64,000 nt of DNA, taken from Adiantum capillus-veneris (Eukaryota > Streptophyta > Polypodiopsida > Polypodiales > Pteridaceae). The DNA is taken from contig CM043959.1 in assembly GCA_014529385.2 (NCBI GenBank), positions 7,867,026 to 7,931,025 of the forward strand, read 5' to 3'. Both the position numbers and the translations under genes were made by a program. The notes under the pieces are model-generated. The model made no database searches. It was not told where the DNA came from and saw nothing but the letters and a program-made list of their open reading frames with translations. Shown in pieces: positions 21,465-34,150 of this stretch (its first letter is position 1; each line of letters starts with the position of its first letter).

Positions 21465-21895
21465 AGAAGAAGTGCCCCACTAAACTAGATATAATCAAAT
21501 CCTTTCCAAATTATGGTACTTGATCCACCATACTTCAAAGAAAATAGAGTGCAACATATGAGACACATTAAAACAATAAACCAGTGTAACATATGAGACC
21601 CATTTGGGAACAATAAATCCCCAAGTTTTTTACAAGAAACAAAAGAAATTCTTCAACAAAACAAGGGAAGTATAAAAGCACACCACCACTACGTTGCAAG
21701 AAAATGTTTATGTGAGAAATGACATAACTTGACATGTTTTTGGTGAGCCTATAAACATGTCATAAAATCTAATATCTAGCCAACCCAAATGATTTCCTCA
21801 TTTTAAACTGACCATTTAGTATGGGAAGATAAAAGGGAACAAGAGATAGGATATAGATATGTGCTTCTAGACTTATCTCAATAGGGGACCAAAAT

Positions 21896-22589
21896 TTGAA
21901 ATGGTTTCAGGCGCATGGGTTCAGCATAGACAGATTGCCTCCCTTCCAGTACTCACTGGATGCACCCTCTCTCAGTCTTACACAGTCCGAGATCACCAAG
22001 ATCATCCGCCAGGACTTGACTCAGCTAGACACCAGGAGGACATGGATACAGCCAGCACAGGACCTGGGCACGAAGATGGCTTTCTGCAGAAAGGATCTCC
22101 TCCAGCTTACGATTGATGGTTTTGTGAGGAGGCCTAGATACATGGACACCCACTTGTCTCATGAGATACGATGTGCTATTGGCCAGATACGCACATCTTC
22201 ACACCAGCTTGCGGATCGAGACTGGGAGATACAACGGAGTATCAGCAGAGGCCAGGACATGCCCCCTATGTGACATCGAGCCTGAGATAGAGTTGCACTA
22301 CACATGCCACTGCCCCGTCTACTACGAGATACGAGGCCGCTTCCATTGCTTGTTCATAGAGGGCTTTGGACCATTCTCCAGAGTCATGCAATACAAGGAT
22401 CAAAGATTCTTGGGTTTGTTTTTGCTCGAGCTACGCAAACACAGAGAGAGACTGATGAGAGGAGAGGCTAGCCAGTCTCATAGACAGATCACATATTTCT
22501 TTAGAGCTTCCACTGGACATCCGGAGGAGTTACTACCACAGCAGAGCTCGTGGTCTCACACTAAAGGCACACTGTTCGACCCGGAATGA
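21896..22589 (+). pseudogene. C-terminal fragment of a LINE-type reverse transcriptase protein
   Basis: Two overlapping frames (21896-22273 and 22161-22589) join into one protein if a single extra T near 22208 is discounted. The joined part has RTSSHQL running into RIETGRYNG and then a zinc-finger-like CPLCDIEPEIELHYTCHCPVY (C-x2-C ... H-x3-C), typical of the C-terminal end of LINE polyproteins. No RT core (YADD) lies upstream, so it is a 5'-truncated copy or a captured piece. Downstream it ends near a CT/CA microsatellite at 22960-23013. Confidence 0.55.
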
Positions 22590-22759
22590 CTGAGCTGGGG
22601 AGATGGAGATGCCCACGACTGTGGAGGACTACACAGCATCGGCGGAGGCTGCATCAGAGGATTCAAGTCACTTTGGGTCAACATGCATGACGCCCGGTCA
22701 GACTACTGACCATGGAGGAGATTGATGAGATCCTCCAGCGACCGATGCTGGATCTCTTG

Positions 22760-25271
22760 TGATCTAGCTATCCCAGGTAGCTACTTAGTTCACACCTAGT
22801 AGTTTAGGATTCCATAGTATTTTATTGTGACCTTTGTCATTTCATTTTCGTCATCTTGTTACTCTGACTTTGTATCAGATCCACCACATTGTAACTTTCT
22901 TGTCTCATAGGTCACTTTGGCCTTTTGAAGACGTTAATATAACATTTCATTTTCATTTCATTTCTCTCTCTCTCTCTCTCTCTCTCTATCCCCACACACA
23001 CACACACACACACATGTGAACAACGATCATACACCATTCATTGCTCTCTCTCATGTATGTGACAATACTCAAATTATACATTGAAATCTATAGCCACAAC
23101 ATTAAGTTGCATAATTTAATTCAAACTTTGCAAATTGTGTGGGCTTTTAAGGGTGCATGACACATAAGCATGGTGACTGCCACTTAATGGTGAAGAGCGA
23201 TCAACATGTAAGTCCCATCGTAGGATAGTTTCATGAATAGAAAAAGTTAACCTAGGCATCATAAGCTTTTGACATATTGATTGCTTTTGATATACTTCAT
23301 GCATCAGGTCCTAGAATTGAGCTTTTAAGTGTGAAACAGTTGAAGAGAGGAGATGGAATTTGAAGAAGTGAAAGAGTAAAAAATAGCAACCAACCATCAA
23401 ATTACAAGTAAACTTTCATAAGGATATATTCTCATTTTGGTCAAGATGTATGCAAATAGGTGATTTTGTTGCATAAGATCGGTGTAATTTCCTACCCTCA
23501 AAATGCACATATGTAAGTATATGGTGTGAGGAATCAGGACAACAACCACACTTAGCTAGGTATGTGGTGTGTCTTCTAGAAGCTCACTATGTTGTGGTAA
23601 AGTCATTATGCATGACATGCCAAGGAATTTTGTTGAAAGCTTCTATAAGAGAGAACATGCTATTGGAGATTGAGGTAGTTGATTGGAATAGGTAGAATAT
23701 TTGGTTCAAGAAAATCTACATCATTGAGCTCTAGCTTGTGTGGAAAGAGTACTATGGTGGATTTTGTAATATAGTGAAGCATTGAAACAGGTAACAAAGC
23801 TAGTCCATCAAAAGAAGCTTGCATGGACAATTGCTAGAAATTTGAAAATAGTGTAAAACTTGAAACCAAAAGGGTTTTTTTGTTGACAATCACTCATGCT
23901 ATTACTTAGGCTTGGATGAAGTTTATGCAAGACTCAAAGAAGAAGAAGTTGGCCTTGAGCTCATTATTATACTTGCCAAACTTTGGCAAGTAGCTTCAAC
24001 CAAGCGGTGTTGCTCAAAGAGTGCTAGTATTTCTTGTAGCATAATATGGCACATGCGATTATGTTGAGGGTGATGGCATGTAGAGCTAAGGAAGGCATGA
24101 CAAGTTGTTATATTTTATTCTTGAGCTCAATCCCTCTATCAACACCTTGGTCCTGCAAAGGCAATATAGTGTAACACAAATAAACACAAAAGAAGATAAA
24201 AGCTGATGTCAAAAGTTGAATTAACTCTGCAAAAATAAAGCAGTTAGAATTGCTTGTGTTAGAACCTAGTCCAAAAATAGTTAAAAAGTGCTTGCAATAT
24301 CATGAACGATTTCGACTATATGGCAAGTGTAATGTAAATTATGGCTTGCAAGCAACCTTGCGCCACAACACATGCAGATGGATGCCTTAAAGCTTCATAA
24401 CCCGCTCATTGCACTTACTTGCTTTCTTCAGTACATTAAGCCAGAGTTTCAAGACATGGAGCCATACACTATCAAGCCACATTTGAGTTTCCTTAATACA
24501 CTACTCTAAACATGCCTGAAGGGCCTATCTTTCCCCTTTCTGCAACTTCACCTAACTAGATATTTGTGCATGTTCACTAGAAGATCACGATGTTAAGCAC
24601 TCTATCAAATACAATGAGAAAGAATATAATTTCCTACATGATAAAATGTACAAAATCTTGTGCTTTTGTTAACAAACAGACTATCAGAAGAAATGTATAG
24701 AAAACCAATTCTAATCTTAGATTTTCATTGTAAATGCTTAGTAGTAGATAGCTACCATGTTCTAAGTGTGAACTTGTATACTTGCTATTCAGTAATTGTG
24801 TTGGACCTAGGATTTGCTGTCTCTAACTAGTAACCACATAGCTACTATAACAAAACTCTAGAGGCACCTTGAGATTGCTTGTCCCATCGAGCAATTCTTA
24901 ACTTACCTTATAGAAACTCAGAATTTTTCTCTTTGGAGCTAGCAACTCTACAAACTTACTATATAGGAAACCCAACGGAGCTTATAAATTGCTAGTTTCA
25001 TCTAGCAATTACTAACTTACCATATAAAAAAAATTGGAATTTCCTACTTGGATCTAGCAACTCCACATACTTACCATTTAGAAAATCTAGAGGCACTTTG
25101 AATTTGCTAGTTCCATGTAGCAAACTACAACTCACCATATAGGAAATTCTGTAAAATAATAATTTTGCTAGATCCATCTAGAAAAAAGCTCTAAAGTTTC
25201 TACTTCTATCTAGGAAGTACACAAAACGCAATAGGTGTTGCTATATGCTAACATGTCCAAAGTTCCTAGTG
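22760..25271. other. Non-coding right part of the CACTA element
   Basis: No gene is supportable. It holds a CT plus CA microsatellite (22960-23013) and, from about 24750 to the end, repeated CTAGCAA, CTAGTTCCATCTAGCAA and TTACCATATAG words that form the right subterminal region ahead of the TIR. Confidence 0.6.
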
Positions 25272-26231
25272 ACCCCCTTCTTCGATTCAGGAACCAGGCC
25301 TGACGTCCCAGTGCAACTGCTTTTTTAGGCAAGCTCGTGGAGGTCTTGAGAGCCTTCTCCCATGCCTATGATTACCTCGCCCTCGAGCCTTCCTTACTTC
25401 ACGTGGCTGGAGCATGGCTTACCTGCTCAATTTGACCGCTCAAAATTTTGAAAGATCAGAAAAAAAAAACCACCAAGGCCTTGTTCTCAAAAAACCTTCT
25501 CAGCTTCCATAATTTCAGCCCTCTCCTTAGGGTACATGGAGAGTGGTGACTTTGACTTGAACCTTCGTCCTGACCATCAAGGGTTAGCCCATACTGTTAT
25601 GATGATTCTCCATGCCACAAGGAAGCTTTTGATTCCAAAGTAGAAGGACTCAATCCCCAATAAAGTAGCCTTTGGGATTCTATCTTCAAAAGCTTGCACA
25701 AAGATGTGGCATATACGTGCTACGATGCTTGTTTGTCTTACTAGTTGGAGACTGTCTTGCATGACGGTTAGCTTTAAGCTTCAAAATAGGTTGATCTTAG
25801 CACGGACCGCTCCCAATGAGCTCAACATTTTGAAGCTTTCACTAAAATACACCTCAAATGAGTCATTACGAAAGCCGCCAACCAGGGGGTTGTCCTGATC
25901 TTGGATGCGCTCTCTGAGGAAAATCTAGAAACCATCATCTTTGCCCACCCCCTTTGTTGAGCATTCATGCTTAACCCAAGCTGCTCTGGAAAACTATGTA
26001 CACCTGTCGGCGCAAGAAATGTGTACAACATGTTGAAAACTCTGAAAGATTGTAAAAAACCATATTTACATTGTCAGTAGCTCTGATATCACTCCCTCTG
26101 CTGCTTCCACCTGCTAGACACTCGAAAACGAAACTCTCCCTCCTACAAAGGGACAGCTTTGAGCCTTCCAACCTGAAGTCTGAATCCCTCCCGTATCAAA
26201 GGGAATCCCTCCCGTATCAAAGGGATAGCTC

Positions 26232-27302
26232 TTAGCCTGCTAGTTTGAAGACCAACTCCCTCCTGGATCCCAAAACAATAAGCATACGCTTTCCAGAAAT
26301 GAAGCTACAAAGAACAAGCTCGCAAAAAAAGCATTCCTGCACAAAATACATGCCCTTCGCCATCACTTCAGGACCTGTAGCTGCCTTGCTATTACCATTC
26401 CATCCAAAAGCATCATCACCATGAGAACATAGATCCTTAAATGCACAAGAACCTATCTGTGGACCAATGCAAGCCAAAACGCACCCCAAAGCCTGGGAAA
26501 CACTTGTCGCACCATCATGATCAACAACAGCAACCTTCCAGAGACATTGAGAAGCATACTTTTCTGCAGAGAGGTATACTAAGCCCTTGAAGATATTAGA
26601 GGCATCAGAAGAAGGAAAAAAATCCCCCAGAGCACCTTTGACCACCTTAAGAGGCAAGTCTTCATCAAGAAAATTGTCTAGATACTCACAAGTAAGATCT
26701 TCAAACATATCAACATGAAACGGAGAAGGTACAGGCTCGTAATCAACCTCTCCTGATAAGATACTACCAATGCAAGCCATATCATCATCTCCATCATCAA
26801 AAGAACTCCCTACTTGTGCCATATCCTTACCCATACTGCCGCCTTCGTTGATGGGTACAACCTTCTCACCATCGACCACATTCGGAGCTTCTAAATCTGC
26901 AATAAGAGCGGCCAAGTCCTCATCGGCAAGCTTATGCATTGACACTTCATCCTCTTCAGTAGAGATCTCTTCCAACTCGGCGTCGACCTTGATTACCACT
27001 TGCTCTTCGATATTGGGCGATTGCCCAACCCCTTGCTCTGGCAGAGTCTCTATCAGCTGGCAGACCGCTGCTGCCTCTTCTGAGTGCACCTGCTCAGCCA
27101 TTGCTTCATCAATCAAGTTGGACATGAATTCATTCCATACCTTCTCAGACTCCAGCTCTGCATCACCATTAGACAGAGGGAAAATCTCGTCTTTGACACA
27201 TGACGCCCCACAATCCAAGGCTGCATCTCTAACAGTTCCTACTGAGCCTACTGCCGGAGATAACTCTCCACGAACACACGCTAACTCTGGAACCCGATGC
27301 AC
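26232..27302 (-). pseudogene. G element ORF2, copy 2
   Basis: A 356-codon acidic frame, highly similar to copy 1 (shared EEQVVI, VSMHKLADEDLAALIADLEAPNVVDGEKV-type core in segments, and GSCAFKDLCSHGDDAFGWNG). Like the other copies it has no ATG at its start. It continues from ORF1 through the shared TAG (27330-27332), and a second TAG replaces CAG three codons later (DHDQ-stop-H). Its C-terminus ends in a changed frame (VFKLAG). Confidence 0.55.
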
Positions 27303-27329
27303 CTCCGCATGCTACTGATCATGGTCAAG

Positions 27330-27738
27330 CTACCCACCCTCTTGCTTTGGAAAACCGGCTTCTGATACCTCTTGGAAATATTCGACTGAATTGATACACA
27401 AGCTAGAAATCTTCAACACTATCTGAACTTTGGCTACTTCCATTGCAACCTCTCGACATCACAGCAAAGGAGCTGCTCGAAATTCTCAAATCTTCAACAC
27501 TATCTGAGCTTTGGCTACTTCCATTGTCTGCAGACTTGCCCATATATCCGCTATTGGTAGATGCCAATGATCCTCCATCATCAGATACTGCCTCTGCTAC
27601 AGCTCCTGCTGATCCCATAAACCTCCTTTGATCTTCACAAAAGGCCATAAGTAGGGATAGCTTTATCTTATACCAGCTCCTTTGCTGTGATGTCGAGAGG
27701 TTGCAATAGATCATCCATGCGGATCCACGAAGCCCTTG
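27330..27738 (-). pseudogene. G element ORF1 (gag), copy 2, cut by the chromovirus
   Basis: The gag C-terminal part (about 27403-27714, QRSWYKIKLSLLMAF and a Ser/Gly-rich tail) is present with an internal deletion and a local duplication of SSQSSDSVED relative to the other copies. The sequence breaks at CCTTG, where the chromovirus LTR begins; other copies continue CCACACATAATCTGCC. The missing N-terminal part was not found at the other side of the chromovirus. Confidence 0.6.
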
Positions 27739-28373
27739 TGTGAGGTCCTCACCCCGTCATCTGGAACGACGGTTCTCATGGTAAAGCTGGTGGCCACTAG
27801 ATCTATAGCGGAAGGAAACAAAGTCGTTTAAGGGTTCAACTAGTGGACGAGATCTCATCACCAAGTGAATTGAGTCGAGGCTACTAGCAACCAGATCTAG
27901 TTCCACCCCGCAGGGGAAAGCATGTCTAACCAATCATCGGTCCTAAGACTCACCTTCCAGAAGGAGAGAAGTCTCGAGTGCCTTTTTTCCCATTGCTTTC
28001 AGAGGCATGTACACTTGGGACTTCACAGATTTTGGTGCAATGAGCTATTCTAGCATCGTTTACCGTACTATGGGGACAGAGAGTTCCCGACCAATCGGGA
28101 CCACCCTTCTCATAGGCATTGGCAACCCGAACCAAGCCCCCACTTTTCACCCCCACACTCACACTTCTTTGTGTGTCCTAATTACTACCACAATGGTTGT
28201 TCAACATATAAGTTCTTTGATTAAGTTCCGATTCACAAGGTTCGTTAGGAAAGCCTTTTTAACAGTCTTACAAAGCGGCACCAGAACAATCTTTCTAGTA
28301 AAAATTCACTCAAAACTCATTTCATTAGAAATTCCAATGTTTTGGAGGCACGAAATCCCCCAGCGAGTGTTAA

Positions 28374-29711
28374 CACTAGGTTGGTAATGGGACACTTTTA
28401 TGTCCCGGGACACTTTTATGTCCTGTGAAGTGACCATTTTCCTTGAATTATGTCAAGATTTTCAAAATGGATTTGGAGGTGCTATCTGTCTAGAAAGTTG
28501 TCTCATGAGCTGAAAAAAACTTGACATTTTTTTGGAATATCAATTCCATCTTTAACCTTGTCCTTGCACAACATTTCACAACCTAAACTGTGTGAAAAAA
28601 TGGGTCCTGTTTTTGGCTTTTTCAACTTTTTGCAACTATACCACTCTAGAATTCATGTTTGTGAGGTCTATAATGCTAGAGAACTATCTTTAGTAGTCCT
28701 CAACATGTCCTGATGCTTCTAGGGAGAAATAAATGTTAAAGTTGTAAGTTATGACCAAATTACAAAAATTGTCAAATCCTGTTTTTTAGCCAATTTTAGC
28801 TCTTCTATGATTTTTTTGGTGGCTTTCATGATATCCTAATGCAGTTTTGATTCTCTATGTCGCATATTGTAACATAAAGCTAATATTCCTTGAGTTTTGG
28901 GGCACCTAATACCCTATTTTTCATAGTAGACAACGATGGTTGATTTTTTCAATTATAGAAGAAAACGAAACATTCTAGTATATCAAGTATAGCTTTTTCA
29001 ATATTGTTAGTTTCTTGTGACAACTACATGAATTTTGTAGGTAGTAACCATATCTAGTCATAAGGATCAAATTTGGCTAGATATTGAATAGTTTCTATGG
29101 GATTCTACAACTCATAATGTTCAACCTAGTTTTTTCATGTCTGCTGTATTTAACACTTCATCTTTGTCCCCAAGATTCATCTTGGTAAGAGATGTATTAT
29201 TCTTTTGACATGCTCCATGGATCCTTATGAACATAAAGGACAATAGGGAACTAAGAAAACATGCACATATTATTTGTATTGAGCGTGGCTATAGAAACTT
29301 TGATGATAAGTTTGCAGAATGGTAAAAATTCAACTTTTTTGTACCTATTTATTTTGGCAAAACAAAAAATAGTGAGTGAGAAGCAATCATATGTTTTGAT
29401 CACCAACCCATTGAAGTTAACTAGGGAATTTATCTCAAGCCCTACAAAAATCCCTAATCTTATTTTTATGCAACAAAACGTAAGAAATGACCGTTTTGAT
29501 GAAAATTCACTGGTCCATCAACTTTGGAGGCTTTGTGTGACCAAAAGATGAGAAATTTTACAAGTTTCTTATTTTTTCCATGTTTAGTAGGCCTTGAACT
29601 ATAACCTCATGAAAGGATTTTACAAAATGAGTGGATCTACTATGGTTTTGGAGGTTTTTTTCAAAACCCTGAAAGGACACTTTTATGTCCTATTAGGTTA
29701 CCAACCTAGTG
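28374..29711. mobile_element. TTAA-flanked non-autonomous DNA transposon, copy B (piggyBac-like)
   Basis: Same 14-bp termini as copy A, flanked by TTAA (28370-28373, 29712-29715). The paralogous chromovirus LTRs show the empty site with a single TTAA at 44265-44268 and 49246-49249, which proves insertion and target duplication. The 1338-bp copy differs from copy A by a 17-bp tandem duplication of the GGGACACTTTTATGTCC motif near the left end and by scattered substitutions. The short frame at 29261-29551 matches the one in copy A. Confidence 0.88.
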
Positions 29712-31167
29712 TTAACTCCACCCGTTGTCACCTAGTTGCCCATACAACTAGACTTGTCCACCGCATAAAAAGCATGACATGGACATCCCACCTTAAAGAA
29801 CGCAAGTCGTGGATAGAGGCCCTAAGCTAGTAACTCTAGCTACTGTGAAATCTTCGCGAGCCGCCCCCTGATCAAAAGGGGGATCATGACTAAATCAACA
29901 TTGGAATTGAAAATGAACTGGCCGAGCTAAATTTTCCCTAGCAAACAATCTTTCCTACTTCATACAATATATCTCAAAAACATTCTTTCCTACTTGAATA
30001 AAATAATACACTTAACTAAAATGCCGTGGTCTCCGTTGGATTTCCAACATGTTTGGGGATATGTTTCCTTCCTACCTTATCGAATTCAATTTCAATTAAA
30101 TATACTTGAATTGAATTTTGACCTACCTCAACGATCTCCTCGTCGTTCCTTCGTAAGATGGCCGGTGCTTGCTCGTCCATGGGAGCTTTGCCCTTCCCGT
30201 TAGAGTTTCTCGTGCCAGCCTCACGGTCCTGAGACCCACCGAAACGAGCTCTCTTTGTTGGGCCATTTTATACTTACTACTTTAAATTGATAAATTCGAA
30301 AAAATAAGAACTAGTGTTCGAGAATATCATGACAACCAAGATGACAAGATTGGTATCAACGAGCAAATTCTTTTATGGGAGAGGATTAGATTTACTTCAA
30401 GAAAAGGGAATCGTTCATAGCTACGTGAAATTTAGGATAGCATCTGACTTTTTCTTATGGGGAACTGACCCTGGAAATTAATTACTCGGCCTAGATAATT
30501 AGCTCTTGCTTAATTAGAGTACTAGAGATGAATTACGCATAATAATTGCTTCACTAATGCAATGCAGAATTACCATGTGCATAGGTGAGAGGGTTCCCTT
30601 TCTAGAGATAACCATAGGGAATTAATTTCTCTAATTACAGCTTAATCATGTGTAATTTGAATTTAAATTTATCTAATTGATCATTGTGAAATGATAGATT
30701 GAATTTGGTCGTTTAACCACATTGCTAGATGTTGGTTTAATTCCATCACTGTGATGGCTAGTGGTTAAATCCTTTCTGATAATCATGCATTAATTTATGA
30801 TTAGGAGAGTTTAATTACTTGCATAATTGATAATTGAGATTAAGATTAGGCAATAGGCTAATCATATAGTGAATTAGAGAGTAGATTAGCTAGGACTATG
30901 CTTAATACAAGCGGAATTAAGAGAATGATAGAGAGAATTGCAGCACAAGCATGAAAATTAACTTTGTTACCGTAGGTTGGGCTGAATTTTACTTGATTTG
31001 ATGATCCGATGGAGTTGCTGAGGCAAGAATTTATCAGCACTTCCGTCCTTTGATCTTCCTCTAAAAGTTGTGTGTGCCGGCAGCACCTCCCCAATGTATG
31101 TGTGTGTAGGAGTGTGTGTGTGTGTGTGTGTGAGCATATGAGTGCTTGTGTGTGTGTGAGCACGTCC

Positions 31168-31177
31168 TTATATAGTG
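31168..31177 (-). promoter_or_regulatory. TATA box of the chromovirus LTR
   Basis: Minus-strand CTATATAAGGACG. This part is absent from both truncated 5' LTR copies (43696-45680, 48677-50678), so only the 3' LTR keeps a promoter. Confidence 0.5.
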
Positions 31178-31785
31178 CTCATCCTCATGTAGGTCGATTT
31201 CTATTGCTATATGCATCTGAGTGAGCAACTTAGTCTTGCATGGGAAGTTGAGTGCATGCCCTGCAAGGTGTCCAATTAACTTAGACTAACTGACTCTCAC
31301 ACTCTCTCTCAAGCATGGAAAGCCTCCCACAAGTCCCTAGAGGTGTGAGGGCACCCTCTAACTGCTAAAGCAAGCTCCCAGTGGCCTGGGTCTTGTTCCC
31401 ACACAGCCGCTGAGCCCCGATGCTCCCCGCACAAACATTTGGAAAATTTCATTTTAACCTAAGACAGGCAATTCAAGTCAGATTTTAATGGTGAAACTTG
31501 CTGTACTAAGCGGGAGCTAAGGTGCATAATCCCGAGTACCTTCCATATTTAGCAGCCCCCGGCGTTCGGAAATGTATTTTTTTCAAATTTGGGGTACGGG
31601 TGCAGTTTGTTGAGGCGGTCAGAACTAGACGGGTAGGGTGATAAAAAACTTTTTGAAAGCTCTATAAGATTCTAAACATCATGGCACCGACAGATTTAGG
31701 AAAATTGCCAAAAATAGTAACTTTTTGCAGTAAGGTTATTTTATGATACAAGGGTGCTCTTTAGCTCGGGGTCAGAGATCTTACA

Positions 31786-31793
31786 ACCTCCCC
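31786..31793 (-). other. Chromovirus polypurine tract
   Basis: Minus strand GGGGAGGT directly before the LTR start TGTAAGATC, the usual place and composition of a gypsy PPT. Confidence 0.7.
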
Positions 31794-31816
31794 AACGTGA
31801 AAAATTTGAGTTGTCC

Positions 31817-32763
31817 TCAGCTCAAGAGTTTATTAGGATAATCCTTTATGAGCGTTGGTTCGTCCTCCCAAGTAGCGTCTTCTTCAGGATAATCTTTCAA
31901 CTTCACAAGGTGCTCGGTAATTGTCCTGTTTCGTAGCTTTCTTTCTCTTGATTCAAGGACATAATCAGGTTGAAGTTTGAGAACTCCTTGTGCTGGCATA
32001 ACTATCTGATCTGAGTCCAAGAGTTGATCGGGGTTAGGAATGTAGGGTTTGAGTAGGCTGACGTGAAATACATCCTGAACCTTTACGTTTGCGGGTAACT
32101 TAAGCTTGTAGGCCTGGTCACTCACAACCTTAGTGATTTCGAAGGGTCCACAATATCTTGGGCTTAGTTTCTTGTACCTTCCTAATGATAAGTTGCTTTT
32201 CTTTGGTCAGACTTGTAGAAAAACTTTTTCTCCTTCCTTGAAGGTCCATTTTGATCGATTCTTATTTGCGTAATGCTTTTGTCTATCCTGAGCGGCTTGG
32301 ATATCTTGGCGAATGGCTTTAGTCTGAGCTTCCATGTCTTCTAGCATCTTCTTAGAGGCTTCTACCCTGATGGTTGGGTCTGAAAAGTTAAGTGGTGCTA
32401 AACAGTCTTGTCCATAAAGAGCTTTGAAGAGTGACATTCCAATGCTTCTGTGTTCGGAAGAATTGTAAGCATATTCTACCAAAGGTAGATATTGTAACCA
32501 CTTCTTTGGCTGTTGTGAACAATAGGCCTTGAGAATGTCCTCAATGACTTGATTTACTCTTTCAGTCTGCCCATCTGTCTGCGGATGATACGCTGTGTTG
32601 AAGGCTAATTGTGACCCAATAGATTGGAAAAGAGAAGTCCAAAACTTTGTTGTAAACTTGACATCTCTATCACTGACGATACGCTTGGGTAAACCATGTA
32701 ACCTAAAAATTTTCTTGATGAATACTTGGCTAATATCCGAAGCAGTAAAGGTTGTCTTTACGG

Positions 32764-32785
<22 letters not shown>
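31817..32785 (-). pseudogene. Chromovirus integrase C-terminal half with chromodomain
   Basis: One frame from VKTTFTASDISQVFIKKIF to the end of pol. The core carries VSDRDVKF (second Asp) and DGQTERVNQ (catalytic Glu), then the GPFEITKV-type region and a chromodomain of about 50 residues (YVLESRERKLRNRTITEHLV ... EEDATWEDE) that would direct integration to marked chromatin. A single TGA at 32207-32209 interrupts it; the family reads Arg, so CGA to TGA fits. The frame's N-terminal half is at 39523-39904, on the other side of the 6.75-kb insertion. Confidence 0.85.
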
Positions 32786-34009
<1,224 letters not shown>

Positions 34010-34150
34010 TAATTTGCCCATCCCCTAGCCTGCTAGATCATTCATGATCAACAACAGAAAAAAGCGATATGAGACTCGCTGCTTCACAAGTCTCCTCATC
34101 CCTCATAGACATTACTTGCTCCAGAGACAGCTCATCTTGCTCCACCATCA

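Larger units (their letters stand above)
15657..25271. mobile_element. CACTA (EnSpm-type) DNA transposon, 9.6 kb, carrying captured sequence
   Basis: The left end starts CACAAGGGGCTTTGGACA and the right end, read on the minus strand, starts CACTAGGAACTTTGGACA. Both are flanked by the 3-bp direct repeat ACC (15654-15656 and 25272-25274), and the uninterrupted LTR1 reads GCCACCCCC at that place. Both termini carry dense short subterminal repeats built on CTAGT/CTAGCAA and TTACCATATAG (about 15680-16100 and 24830-25250), as CACTA transposases bind. Contents: a multi-exon minus-strand gene (16364-18703), PPR-gene pieces (20080-21464) and a LINE-like fragment (21896-22589). No TNP2-type DDE transposase was recognised, so it is probably non-autonomous. 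Confidence 0.92.
14227..25937 (-). repeat. G element LTR2, split by the CACTA transposon
   Basis: The LTR runs 14227-15656 and resumes after the CACTA element and its TSD to ACCATCA at 25931-25937, a net length of about 2.09 kb. It contains a CT microsatellite (14393-14444). A minus-strand frame at 15083-15661 (192 codons, R/G/E-rich) recurs in pieces in the other LTRs; it lies in U3 and has no known domain, so it is not called a gene. Confidence 0.8.
27739..31785 (-). repeat. Chromovirus 3' LTR (about 2.7 kb without its insertion)
   Basis: The left border is exact because other G copies run straight through (CGAAGCCCTTG|CCACAC). The right border TCTTACA abuts the pyrimidine complement of the PPT (ACCTCCCC). 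A TTAA element is inserted at 28374-29711. A minus-strand TATA (CTATATAAGG, about 31168-31177) leaves about 600 bp of U3 and an unusually long R-U5 of about 2 kb. A GT microsatellite lies at about 31100-31160. Confidence 0.85.
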
